Positions 48,550-59,583 of a stretch of 64,000 nucleotides of DNA are shown here, one piece after another. A model generated the notes under the pieces. That model was not told where the DNA came from, ran no database searches, and saw only the letters and a list, made by a program, of their open reading frames with translations. This stretch comes from Adenanthera pavonina. Its lineage: Eukaryota > Streptophyta > Magnoliopsida > Fabales > Fabaceae. The position numbers and the translations under genes were made by a program. Position 1 is the stretch's first letter; every line of letters begins with the position of its first letter. Location of the stretch: NCBI GenBank assembly GCA_026686845.1, contig JAIVEN010000003.1, positions 1,304,501-1,368,500 of the forward strand, in the 5' to 3' direction.

Positions 48550-51500
48550 CAACAACAACAATAGCCTTATCCCATTATGTGGGGTTGGCTACATGGATCA
48601 AACGATGCTAATGAGCTCTATCAAAAGCCATCTCCTCAGAAAAATCATTTCTCGAAAGGTCATTCCTTATAACTTCCCTTAATGTCATTTTTGGTCTTGC
48701 TCTACACCTTTTGATCGGGCTCCAGGCCATTTGATCAACTCTCTTCACTGGCTCCTCTTGCCCTTTTCTTTGTACATGCCCAAACCACCTTAAATGATTT
48801 TTCACCATTTTCTCCTCGATAGGTGCTACCTTAACTTTCCTTCGTATACAGTCATTTCTTATCTTATCCAATTTTGTATGACCACACATCCATCTCAACA
48901 TTCTCATCTCTGCTACTCCCATCTTATACTCTTGTTATCCTTTCAAAGCCCAACATTCACTACCATATAGCATTGTTGGCCTTATAGCTGTTCTGTAAAA
49001 TTTTTCTTTAAGCTTAGTAGGTACCTTGCGGTCACAAATAACTCCTATTGCTTTCCTCCACTTTAACCACCCAGCTTGTATCCTATACATAACATTCCCA
49101 TCAATTTCACCATTATTCTGTAAAATCGATCCCAAATATTTAAACTTTGACACCACAGGGATGATTTGCTCTCCAATTTCTACCTCTGAGTCATTTCTAA
49201 TTGACCTCGTATTAAATTTGCAATGCATATATTCCATCTTGCTTCTACTCAAATGAAAACCTTTTGATTCCAAAGTATGTCTCCATAATTCAAGTTTAGA
49301 GTTGACCTCTTCTCTTGAGTCCTCAATTAAAATTATATCATCTGCGAAGAGCAAACACTTTGGAATTTCTTCTTGTATATGTTCTGTAAGAACATTCAAA
49401 ACCAGATTAAACAGGTATGGACTCAAAGAAGATCCTTGATGTAAGCTTATTGTTATAGGGAAGTCCTTTGTCACACCTCCAGCAGTTCTCACACTAGTTG
49501 TTGCCCCCTCATACATATCCTTTATGGCTCAAATATAAGCCACACGGACACCTTTCTTCTCCATTGCTTTCCACAATACATCTCTTGACACTCTATCATA
49601 GGCTTTTTCCAAATCAATGAAAACTATATGCAAGTCCCTCTCTTTACTCCGGTATCTTTTAATTAAACCCCTTAATAAATAAATAGCCTCTGTTGTAGAC
49701 TGTCCTGACATAAATTCAAATTGGTTTTCTAAAATACGAGACTCCTTTCTGAGTCTATACTCAATTACTCTTTCCCAAAGTTTCATGGTGTGACTCATGA
49801 GTTTTATCCCTCGATAATTAGCACAATTTTGAATATCCCCCTTGTTCTTGTATATGGGCATCAGAGTGCTCTTTCTTTGGCATTTTCTTGGACCTTAAAA
49901 TCTCGTTAAATAACTTAGTGAGCCACTAAACCCCCTTCTCTCCTAAGCACTTCCAAACTTCGATAGGAATACCATCGGGACCAATGGCTTTACCATTATC
50001 TATTCTCTTAAGAGCTTCTTTCACCTCTCCAACCCGGATCCTATGATAGAAATTCAAATTGAGATCATCTTCATGGGTTGTTAATCCTTCAGTATCAATA
50101 GTCATATCCAATCCATTATTGAAAAGCTTATAAAAGTAGCTCTTCCATCTTTCTTTGATATCATCGTCTGCAACTACAATTTTTCCTTCTTTATCCTTAA
50201 TGCATCTTACTTGGTCCAAATCTCTTGACTTTCTTTCCCTTCTCTTGGCAATTTTGTAAATCCTATGTTCACCATTCTTTGTTCCTAAATCCTGGTAGAA
50301 TTCCTCAAAAGCTTTAGATGTAGCCTCGCTCACTGCTTTCTTAGTCTCCTTTTTAGCCAACCGATAACATTTCTAATTTTCATCGTTATTGCATAGATGC
50401 AAGGCTTTGAAACACTCTTTCTTATGTTTGACTTTCTTCTGCACACTCTCATTCCACCACCAAGATTCTTTATCCTTAGGTCTAAAACCTTTGGATTCAC
50501 CCAATACTGCTTTAGCGGTATCCCTGATCCTTTTAACCATCTCATCCCATAAGATGTTAGCACTTCCTTGCAAGTCCCAATTACCTTCCTCTATAACTTT
50601 TCTCATAAAGATCACTTGTTTCTCACCTTTTAGTTGCCACCACTTAATCCTAGGATTTAAAACTTTTCAGCTTTTCAGTTTACGATTTTTAACTATCACA
50701 TTAAGGACCAAGACCCTATGTTGTGAAGTTAAACTCTCACCAGGGATTACTTTGCAGTCTTTACAAGTTGATCTATCTGAGTTCCTTACAAAAAAAAAGT
50801 CAATTTGCGACCTTTGGACTCTACTCTTATATGTAATTAAATGCTCCTCCCGCTTCTTGAAACAGGTGTTTACAATCGTAAGGTTGTAAGCTATTGAAAA
50901 ATCAAGAATGGAATGTCTCTCCTCATTTACTTCTCCAAAGCCATAACCATCGTGAACTCCCATATATTGCCTTGTTTTTTTTCCAACATGACCATTAAGG
51001 TCGCCCCCAATGAGGATCTTTTCCTCTTATGGGATATCTTGAACCAAGCCCTCCAGATCTTCCCAAAATTTTTCCTTAATATGTGCATCCGACCCTACTT
51101 GAGGTGCATAAGCACTAATAATGTTGAGTGTATCATGTCCAATAGTCAATTTTAAGGATAGGATCCTATCTCTAATCCTTCTGACTCCTACCACATTCTT
51201 TTTACAGTCTTTGTCCACAATAATACTAACTCCATTCCTTGCTATAACATTCCCTACATACCAAAGTTTATAACTAGTAGTGTCTAACTCCTTAGCATTT
51301 TCTCCCACCCATTTAGTTTCTTAAGGACATAAGATGTTAATTCTCCTTCGAATCATAGCATCCATCACCTCCATAGATTTACTAGTTAACGTACCAATAT
51401 TCCAAGAACCAAATCTAATCTTGCTTTTCTGGGCTAGCTTCTTTACCCACATCCGTCTAGCATGATGTGGGAACCCTTGCTCATCTAACACTACACTCGG

Positions 51501-51709
51501 GCGCCGATGTAGCGGCTCTAGCTCATTTGACACTGCATTCAAGCCATACAGCACGTTACTTCTGGGCAACGACCTAGCCTTAGCATATATACATCTTTGA
51601 TCTATGTCATAAGATTTGACAGATTTTTATGTTGGCTGTTGAGGGCTTAACACAACCCTCCTCCTTTACCCGGGCTTGGGATCGGCTATGACACTACATA
51701 GGCGGAGTT
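48550..51709 (-). mobile_element. RTE-type LINE nested in the L1 endonuclease region
   Basis: 3160 bp, close to full length. It is flanked by a perfect 17-bp target duplication tctccttagctacaata at 48533-48549 and 51710-51726. In sense direction the 3' end is a short (TTG)n tail (CCTATTGTTG-like on the minus strand at 48550-48565), preceded by the plant RTE-typical words for catgtagccaaccccaca. The 5' end starts near 51709 with tagccgatcccaagcccggg. The TTG tail, the lack of ORF1 and the protein content point to the RTE clade. Confidence 0.93.
48575..51569 (-). pseudogene. RTE ORF: endonuclease and reverse transcriptase (broken)
   Basis: One ORF of about 998 codons can be followed from the MPRSNVLYGLN region to a natural TAA at 48575-48577. 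Apurinic endonuclease part: IRFGSWNIGTLTSKSMEV (near 51410) and IISAYAPQVG (near 51115). Reverse transcriptase: NGKAIGPDGIPIEVWK (near 49960), ANYRGIKLM, DLEKAYDRV, QGSSLSPYLF and LLFADDIILIED (near 49330). The 3' domain has HLRWFGHVQRK and a changed FDRAH-stop near 48608 (Trp codon to TAG). All pieces from 51569 to 49926 lie in one frame and all from 49861 on in another, so there is one frameshift at about 49862-49925, plus several stops. Confidence 0.9.
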
Positions 51710-52079
51710 TCTCCTTAGCTACAATATGTATAATATTTTTAATCTTCAATTTGACATCCACATCAACATTACTACTCCACCATAACACCAAACCCCCCTT
51801 CCACCCCACAGGATTAACATACTCAACACCTACAAAATCATTCCTTCTTCTTAATCGATCAACTCTGGATTCCTCCATATTTGTTTCCATAAAAAAAAAT
51901 TAAAGAAGGTTTAAATTTTGACCAAACCTCCTTTGGATTTTTAACTGTCAAGGCTACCCTAAGGCCTTGATAGTTCCATGAAATGGACTTCATTACACTT
52001 TGGTGGTTGTAGAAGGACAGCTACTCGAACCTTTAGTAAGAGAGCCAGACATCTTATTGTTTTCTTTCAACATAACAGC

Positions 52080-52901
52080 TTATTGATTTGTCAAGGAGAT
52101 ACCACCTGTAAATCTTCCCCTTGCCCTTCTTCCAACACTTGTTTTTTTCTTTTTCTTATCTTCCACAGAATTACCAATCACAAAGTTAGTCACCACAACC
52201 TTCTGACTAAATCTTTCTTTACAAATTCTAATTTTCTTCCCTTCCCTAGAATCCTCCATATCAACTCCCATCCTCTTTAACCACATAGTTTGTAGTTTAT
52301 CCATGATTTCTGACATCAGAATATTTCTCTAAAAAATCATGATTTGGCCACCATTTATCTTATTGTCTATTGGCAGCTCAACAAGATATCCAGAAGGAGA
52401 GAAATTTTGTACATCCTTTGTAGCTTCTTCTATTTTGACAATATTCTCCAATTTAGCCACACCGCAATCCATTTCTTCTTTTAGGACTTCATAAACTTCG
52501 TCTTTCACACTACTACTGCTCCCCATCTCGAATCTTCTATTGCCTCCATCAGATGAATTAACTCCACAAGGAATCTTCTTCTCATGCACATCCTCCTTAC
52601 TAACATCTTAAGATCCTTCCATTTAGGATTGAATTCTCCACAGCCATCATATCACCAATTACCGATCCAAGATTTACAACATTATCACGATTCATACCTG
52701 CCAAAGGCACATTGTGGAACTGGATCCAAAAAGGACATTGATTAAAATTGATCTATGAAATTGACATCTATTCTGTCCAGTGATGAACATTTAGTACACA
52801 GTGAGAGATCACCCAAGGTCTTCCTCTCATGATCCTATAGCACTCATCTTCATCATCAAATGCAAAGATGAAAGTCTTCACTTGAAACTTCATAATAGTA
52901 A
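52080..52901 (-). pseudogene. L1 ORF1, C-terminal part (DUF4283-like gag)
   Basis: Reading leftward from 52893: KTFIFAFDDEDECYRIMRGR and PWVISHCVLNVHHW, typical of the DUF4283 domain that opens plant L1 ORF1 proteins, then QCPFWIQFHNVPLAGM, an acidic and serine-rich linker, and a basic tail (KKKKKTSVGRRARGRFTGG near 52140). Stops near 52757 and 52745. It continues the fragment at 62051-62260, from which a large insertion separates it. Confidence 0.8.
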
Positions 52902-54170
52902 CACCTTAATAATTATCATGAATTTTTATTATTTCCCCCCTTATTTAAGCATTTTAAATATTGAATTTTCATAATTTTATGTGATTTAGATGATATTTAG
53001 ATAATTAACCTTAATTTATAATAAATGAGAATCTTGGAATAATTTTTGGAAATTAAACTTTAATTTTGATTATTTTTATTTTTCAAATTATTCTAAGAAT
53101 TTAATTTTTTTTATTTTATTTTATTTAATAATTCTCAATATGATTATAGGTCATTTATGATTTAATTGTGATTACGGAAATAATTTAGAATTAATCCATT
53201 CATAGGTAAAATTGTTAAAGAGTTTTGAGTTTTTTATAAATATTTTATTTCCTTTATTTTTATTATTTTAACTCATAAATTTCATCCAAATTCAGTTTAA
53301 ACCTTATCCCATAATTAATATAATTTTCTTGAATTAAAATTTAATTTGAATTTATTTAATTGAAAACATAATATATCTAATGTAATATATTTTCTTGTAA
53401 GTTGTAGTCTATGAAAATTAAAATTTTGAAGAAATATTTTATTCATTAGATAGAATTAATTTTATGAAAAATTTATTTTCTCACATATTTTTTCTTATCT
53501 TTATTTTAATTGATTTTTAAAACACTTTCTTACTTCATCTCTGTGCATCTCAAACAATGCTGTTGCATTTTTTACTTTAAGCCTCGGAAGGGACCCTTCC
53601 TTCTCAGAGAAGAAGCCGCTACTCACCTTTTTTCCTTTTTTTTTCTTCCTTCCTTTCTTTCCTTGGTTCTCACTTTCCTTCCGACGCCTCACCATTTTTC
53701 TTCTTCTTCCTCTTGAATTTCTCTTCAATCTCCACACACAAACCCTTAAATCCTTAGTTCCTTCGATCAATTCACCTCACCCACACCTTTATTTCACCAT
53801 TCTTCCCATCTTTCTTTCTCCATATTCATCCGTCTCTCCACTGTTCTCTTCCATTTTAGGTTGCTCCCTCCCACACCACCACTGATTTTGTCCTCCCCCC
53901 ACCATACCCATACTTTAATTCGTCCATTTCCATATTCCTCCTACTTTCTTTGCCTTGGCTGATGTGAACACCGTATTTTGTCCGGGTAATTTAAAAAAAA
54001 TATATATATATATATATATAAATATAATGATAATAATAATAAATAAAAGTAAAAAAATATAATAATAAATAAATAAATAAATAATTGGAAACATAAAAAA
54101 AAAAGAAAAAAAAAAGAAAAACATAACAAAGAAAAAATTTTTTTTATTTTTTTTTGGGCTGACAAGTGGA

Positions 54171-54230
54171 CCTGAGCCCATGTGAGGGCTCAGGCCCAAA
54201 AATTACCTGAGCCCTTTAGGGCTCAGGTAT
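54171..54230. repeat. Pair of perfect 9-bp-stem hairpins
   Basis: CCTGAGCCC pairs with GGGCTCAGG twice: once with a 6-base loop (54171-54194) and once with a 4-base loop (about 54209-54230). Both sit just before the polypurine block inside the long solo LTR. Confidence 0.85.
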
Positions 54231-54234
54231 CACG

Positions 54235-55125
54235 TGGAGGAAAGGGGGGCAGAGGAAAAAGGGAGAGAGGGAGCTGAAGGAAAGAGAGAGAGTGAGCACG
54301 GAGGGAGGAGGCTGGGGGCCGAAGGGGACCGAGGAGAGAAAGCTCGAGCAGGGGAGGAGGAAAAAGAGGAGACCGAGGAAAAAGGAAGGAAGCCGAGGGT
54401 GAGAAAGGCCGAGAACCGAGGGAGATCCGAACAGAGGGGGAGCTGGCCGCGAGGAAGGGAGAAAAAAAAAGAAGAGAGAAGAAGGAGGGGAGACCGCGGG
54501 GGAAGGCAGCCGCGAGCTTGAGGCCGAGAGGGCTGGGAGCCACCGAGAGGAAAGAGAGGAGGAGAGGGAACTTGGTCGGAGAAAAAACAGAGGGGGCGGT
54601 GGTGAAAAGGAAAAGAAAAATGAGACCGAGGGTGAGGGAGTTGACCGCGAGCTGAGAGGGGGGCAGCCGTGGAGGAAAGGGGGAAGAGAGTTGGAGAGAG
54701 AGAGACACGAGGAGAGAAGGGAAAGACCACCGAGAGAGCTGGCCGCTAGCTTGGGTCCGGTGAAGCTGAGACCGAGAGCCGAGGGAGCTGCGAGTGATAA
54801 ACCGGTGGGGGCCCTCAGGGCTCGGCCGAAGGAGATCTGGAGGTTGAACCAGAGGGGGCCCTCAGGGCTCGGCCTAACGAACCGAGGAAGCAACTGAAAC
54901 CGTGGAGAGGAAGAGGGCACAGGGGAGCTGATAATTGGGCTGAGCACGAGACCAGAAACCGCGGGCGAAGGTGGTGAGAGAGAGCTGGCCGCGAGCTCGG
55001 GCAGAGCCACCGAGGAGCTGCGGAAGTTGAGTGAAAACAGAGCAAGCAAAAAAAAAAAAGAATAAAAACAGAGAGAGGCACAGAGGAACCGCGAGGAAGA
55101 GGGAAGGAGACCTCGGTCTTCAACT
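54235..55125. repeat. Strand-asymmetric polypurine block in the long LTR
   Basis: About 0.9 kb in which the plus strand is dominated by G and A (gaggaaagg, gagagagg, ccgaggg). The complementary strand is therefore open in several frames as serine-, proline- and leucine-rich peptides, which I regard as artefacts. Such tracts can form triplex structures, but nothing here proves that. Confidence 0.8.
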
Positions 55126-57149
55126 GGTAATTTCTCTTCTAAAAGCTTATTTTTCAGGCGATGGGTTAAGGAAATTTTTATCGAAACTACACTTAGCATT
55201 CTGGTTTTAACAGTGGTTGCCGTGGACACTTGGTTAAATGTTCTGTTTGTTTGGTTGATCAGAATCATGTATCAGACAGTGCTGTGTTGTGATTTTTGTT
55301 TTTTTTAGCCTATTGTATGCGTTTTGGACATTGGCTTAGGCTATTCATAATGTTTAAGGATATTTGTATCCCTGCGTTGAGGGCCTGGTTTGAAAGAGGA
55401 AAATCTGCCCATGGTTTTTCTTTTTACGGATTTAACTTACTTAAAAGGCTTTGGTGTTCTGTAAAATAGTAATATAAATGCTTGAGTGACAAAAGTTACT
55501 GATTTGGTGTTGGAATATATACTTAAGTGGCTTTGGTTTTGTCTGAATCCTATGGTGAATACTCTGTCATTAGTTTAGCATTGATGAAAGGTTGAGTTAG
55601 GTGTCATATTGGGCTTGAAACTCCTTAAACTTCCATTTTTTACATTGCCGTGGTTCCCTCACCCCTTTGTCTGGATTTGCCACAGAATGCAATGCTGATT
55701 GATTCAATCTACACATTTTGATGCATTGAGGGTTGCAAGTTTCATTCCCTGTTTGGTTCCATATGATGTCAGCCTCTAAGTATATTAGAGGAGTTTATTA
55801 AGAATCTTGTGGTCATGAAAATGGAGTTTGAATTATATGGCGTGCGTGTCTTACGGCTCACATATATCCAACGGTAGCTTCAAGTTTAGACAGGTTTTCT
55901 TATTGATTGCCACAATTTGCTTGTGTGATTGTCATAGGATGTTTTGGTTTAATCTGATTGTTCTTCATCTAAGAGAGAGATTTCCATTTGTCATATGTGG
56001 GTCTCGAATGGAATCAAGTAGCAGAGAGTATAGCTTGCTCCAGTGTCCTCCAATGCACATTTTAGTCCATAGCTTCGAATTATGAACCATTGAAAATGGA
56101 CCTTTGCATTGTCAAAGTATTATTGGTAAAAATTAGGAGTATAGCTCGCGACTTTCTTTTCTCTAAGCCCATTCACCAGATTTTGGTTTTTTGTATTGAG
56201 TTTAGGCTTGACAAATATGATTTTCATAACTCGATTTGGGGTTATTTGCTTCTAAGAAAATCTTGCATATTAAGGATTCCACTTGAAAGCTTGATCTCAC
56301 ATAACGCTTGACTTGCTCACTGTTTTGAGATTAAAAGCATCTCGCGTGTTCATATATTTACATAGTGATTTTAGAATCTTAAAGTGCTTTTTTGGGTGTG
56401 TGTCAGTAAAGGGGTTTCTGATTCCAATTCAAAAGCTTGCCTTACATGGGCGAAGGCTAGCTAGAAAATGCTTGGTTGAATGTGTTAAATGTTTTGATAT
56501 TATTTAGCCCCGTGTGAGCAACGGCGTTGTTTCTTATTAGCATGTGGTATTTGTTCTTTAAAAGCAATTACCTTGTTTCCTTCTGCCCCAAAATTTAAGA
56601 TGAATAATCCTGTTTTATCTTTTTTTTTTTTTTCGAGCAATATGGGAGCATATATCAAGTTTGGGAGAAATCAAGGTCATTGCCACCAAGTCAAGCACCA
56701 AGCCAAGCAGGGGAAATGGAAGCTATCAACTTTGAGACAAAGGAAAAGAAAACGAAGATACCAGAGTTTGCATCTTTTCATCTCATTGTTGGGTGTAAAT
56801 TATTTGGATTTGCGCTAGCACACATCCTGATAAATTGTATTTGATTTTTAGGTTTTGTTATTTTTATTTATGATTTCGGTTTTTATTTGGTCATGGATTT
56901 TTCTTCTTTTCGCTTTTAGAGTTTGCCACGAGGGACCAATTCTCCGTGTGCATATAGAGCGTCAGTCAATTGTCAGTCAATTGTACCATGAGTGAGGAGT
57001 TGCCATGGTATAAACATTGGCTAAATTTTATTTTATTTTATTTTGTTTTATTTTTATTTATGAGTACCAATGTTTTTATTTATTTATTAAAAGTAAATAT
57101 AAATAATTCAATGAGAGCTCTTTATTTCAAATTTTTGTTTTGGCCTTTA

Positions 57150-57880
57150 TGTTCCGAGTGGTAACACCGTGGGCATTTAGGTGTTAATTAGCGAGCTGTG
57201 AGTGATAAAGTCACCACAGATCCTAATTAACTCTTTTTCTAAAAAAAAGGATAAATAAAATAAAATAAAAGAAATAAAAATAAATAATATATGAATATAT
57301 ATATATATACATAAAGTCATATTCTTAAATTTCTTTTATCACTTTTCTTTTTATAAAATAAGCATAATCATATTTATTTTTATATATAAAATGATTTCTT
57401 TTTTTCAATTTTATCTTTTAAGTCTTTTTTGCCTTCCGCCACGAGTGGCATCACCGTGAGCAAATAAATGTAAATTATCAAATTATGAGTGATCAAGTCG
57501 CCATATATGCTGTTTGATTTTCATTTAAAATTTTTCTTCTGGTATTTTCTACTCCGAGTGGTAACACCGTGAGCATGTAAACGTAAATCAGTAACTTGTG
57601 AGTGATAAAGTCACCACATATGCTGATTATTATTTTTCAACACGTAATGATCACATTTTTTTTAATTTAATTTCATTTTTTTTAATAAATAAATAGGTGT
57701 TAAAATGATTTTTATAATAGAAGAAAAAATAATTTGTACAAAAAAATTGAAATTAACAAATTGTCTTCTTTCGATTTTTTTTTACGCCTTTTTGTCTCGA
57801 GTGACACCACCGTGGACATTTAGGTATCAATTGGTATTTTGTGAGTGATAAAGTCGCCACATCAGTCAATTGATTTTATC
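57150..57880. repeat. Four spaced copies of an about 80-bp motif in the long LTR
   Basis: The motif cgagtggtaacaccgtg, about 30 variable bases, then gtgagtgataaagtc(a/g)ccac, starts at about 57155, 57442, 57555 and 57798. Spacings are about 287, 113 and 243 bases, so it is not a simple tandem array. Within each copy the two halves share gagtg(g/a)taa and cacc, suggesting an internal duplication. The conserved words stand out from variable AT-rich spacers. Confidence 0.8.
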
Positions 57881-59583
57881 ATGTAAAAATAAATTTGTTT
57901 CCAAATATTTCCTTTTCAAATCAAGTAAAATGTTCAAAATCACAAATAATTTTAATCCTATTTTTAAATTGAGGAAAAATATACTCTCTCTTTTAGAAAT
58001 TGATTAAACAAAAAAATAAATAATAATAAATAAAAAGAGCAAATAATGGGAAGTAATTTGTCTTTTACAAATTAAAACACATCAACCAATTCTAAAAATT
58101 ATTTTCTTTGTGGAAAGATAAATTATTTTACATAAACCTCTCTTTTCAAAGAAAATATATAAAAATTACCAATCTAGTAACACGTTTTTCTAGTCCGAAC
58201 TACGTCGACTTTGATCCCTATCGCAGGGTACGTAGGCCCCAGACTCTCATTCTGGGTCAAGTCCACCTTTGTAAATAAATAAATATTTTCTTATTCATTT
58301 GATTTTTTTTTCTCTTCATTTAATAAATATTTACCAATTTTTCAAGTCCACTTTTGTAAATAAATAATATTTTCCTTAATTTATTTTTTCTAACTTTTCA
58401 TATTTTCATTTTATTCTTTATTTTCATTTTACATTTTCCTTATTTTTATATTTATTTATTTTTGTATGTGAATGGTAAGAGGGCAACCAAAATAAATTTG
58501 TAAAAAGTCATAAAAATTGCATGATCAACCTAAGGTAACCGTTCTTTGGAACGGGTGTTGTGGGGGTGCCTAACACCTTCCCCACTCACAATCGTACTCC
58601 CGAACCCAACTTTGATTCGCAGCCCATCCTTGTCCCTTTTTGTTTTTATTTCGGTTTTCCAAAATTTCCCTTAAAATTTTGGTGGCGACTCCCTCCGAAA
58701 TTGGTCTTCCGCCAGGCGAGCCGATTTCACCTCTTTTTTTCTATTTTCCGCGTCATCCGCGTCGCATTTCCGGGTGTGACAGCTGATCATCACCCTGGAA
58801 GAAGAAAGAACTTGAAGCCACGGCAATACTCTACTCCACCATCATCATCTTCTAGTTGAGTTGCATACATTCATTTGGATACTTGAATATGGCCGAATCT
58901 TCTTTAATTTGGTGTTAGCTTTGTTCAAGAGTAGGGTGCTGGTGCTGCATTTATGGAGTAGGCACAATGCTTGCGCTCGAGTTTGTCTGGATTGCAAAAA
59001 TAAAAGTGGATGTTTCTTTTCTCTTTTTATTTTTATCTTGTTTTTCGTATAATTTTTATTGATTCCACTTTAGATTTCAGAGTTGGAATTGATGAAAATT
59101 TGTGGTGATATTGATGTTTAAAAATTAAATTGATTGCATTGTATTTATTATTTTAGATGATTTATGTTAATTTGAGTTTAGTTTATTATCATGTTCAAAT
59201 CTGAAAAATTTAGTATTTTGCCCAATATTAATGTTGTTTTGATTAATTCATTGGTTTATGAAATAATTTAGTTAATATTAAATATAATCATGGTTAATTA
59301 AGGAATTAATTGTCTAATTTGATTTAATTAGATAAATTTTTCCAATTTTTTCAGAATTATTTAGAAGCCAAATTAACATTAAAATTAAACTAATTAATTA
59401 GACAAGATAAGTTTAAACTGGTTGATTAATGACTAGATATTTCTAGATTTAATTGGTTACTTAAACTAAACTAATGCTATTTAAGTGTCTTGACTATTTA
59501 ATTAACTTAATTAATCATATTGTCATTATTAATTTAATTGAACTCAAGTTATGATAGACTCAAGTAATATGTCAAGTACATAA

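Larger units (their letters stand above)
44681..51993 (-). pseudogene. L1 ORF2: endonuclease, reverse transcriptase, RNase H (broken)
   Basis: The start ATG is at 51993 with MKSISWNYQGL, the usual beginning of plant L1 ORF2 endonuclease. After GGLVLWW (near 51800) the frame meets the RTE insertion and resumes left of 48533. Reverse transcriptase pieces follow: KALGPDGFSGIFYQ (near 47540), MHMSKAYDRLEWDF (near 47150), a changed FADN box near 46840, and LSQAGKEVLLKVVASAVPTY (near 46530). The zf-RVT-like part has WKLIVPKKINHFIWR and CPICGLEEETIEHLF (near 45640). The RNase H-like end has VKLNYDGAL and MVEALAVQRAVSL (near 45240-45100). Without the RTE it spans about 1380 codons, a normal ORF2 length. 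Numerous stops and frameshifts. Confidence 0.85.
53963..58781. mobile_element. Very long (4.8 kb) solo LTR, Ogre/Tat-like gypsy by size
   Basis: It begins TGTGAACACCGTATTTTG and ends CCGGGTGTGACA, so it has TG/CA ends, and is flanked by a perfect 5-bp duplication gctga (53958-53962 and 58782-58786). 4819 bp without any gag or pol. Few plant families have LTRs of this size; Ogre/Tat elements do. The stretch ggtaaccgttctttggaacg and gtgcctaacaccttcccc near 58530-58585 recalls Ogre-type LTRs (from memory). Internal features: two tandem hairpins (54171-54230), a polypurine block (54235-55125) and four copies of a spaced motif (57150-57880). Orientation is not determined. Confidence 0.8.

Noticed and set aside
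53501..53960. Pyrimidine-rich block looking like a plant gene leader
   Set aside because: It falls inside the LTR-like element defined by the cacct duplication, and no coding exon follows.
54216..55268. 350-codon minus-strand ORF rich in serine, proline and leucine, with overlapping ORFs in other frames
   Set aside because: It is the complement of a polypurine block inside a solo LTR; several frames are open at once, as expected from composition, and no domain is visible.
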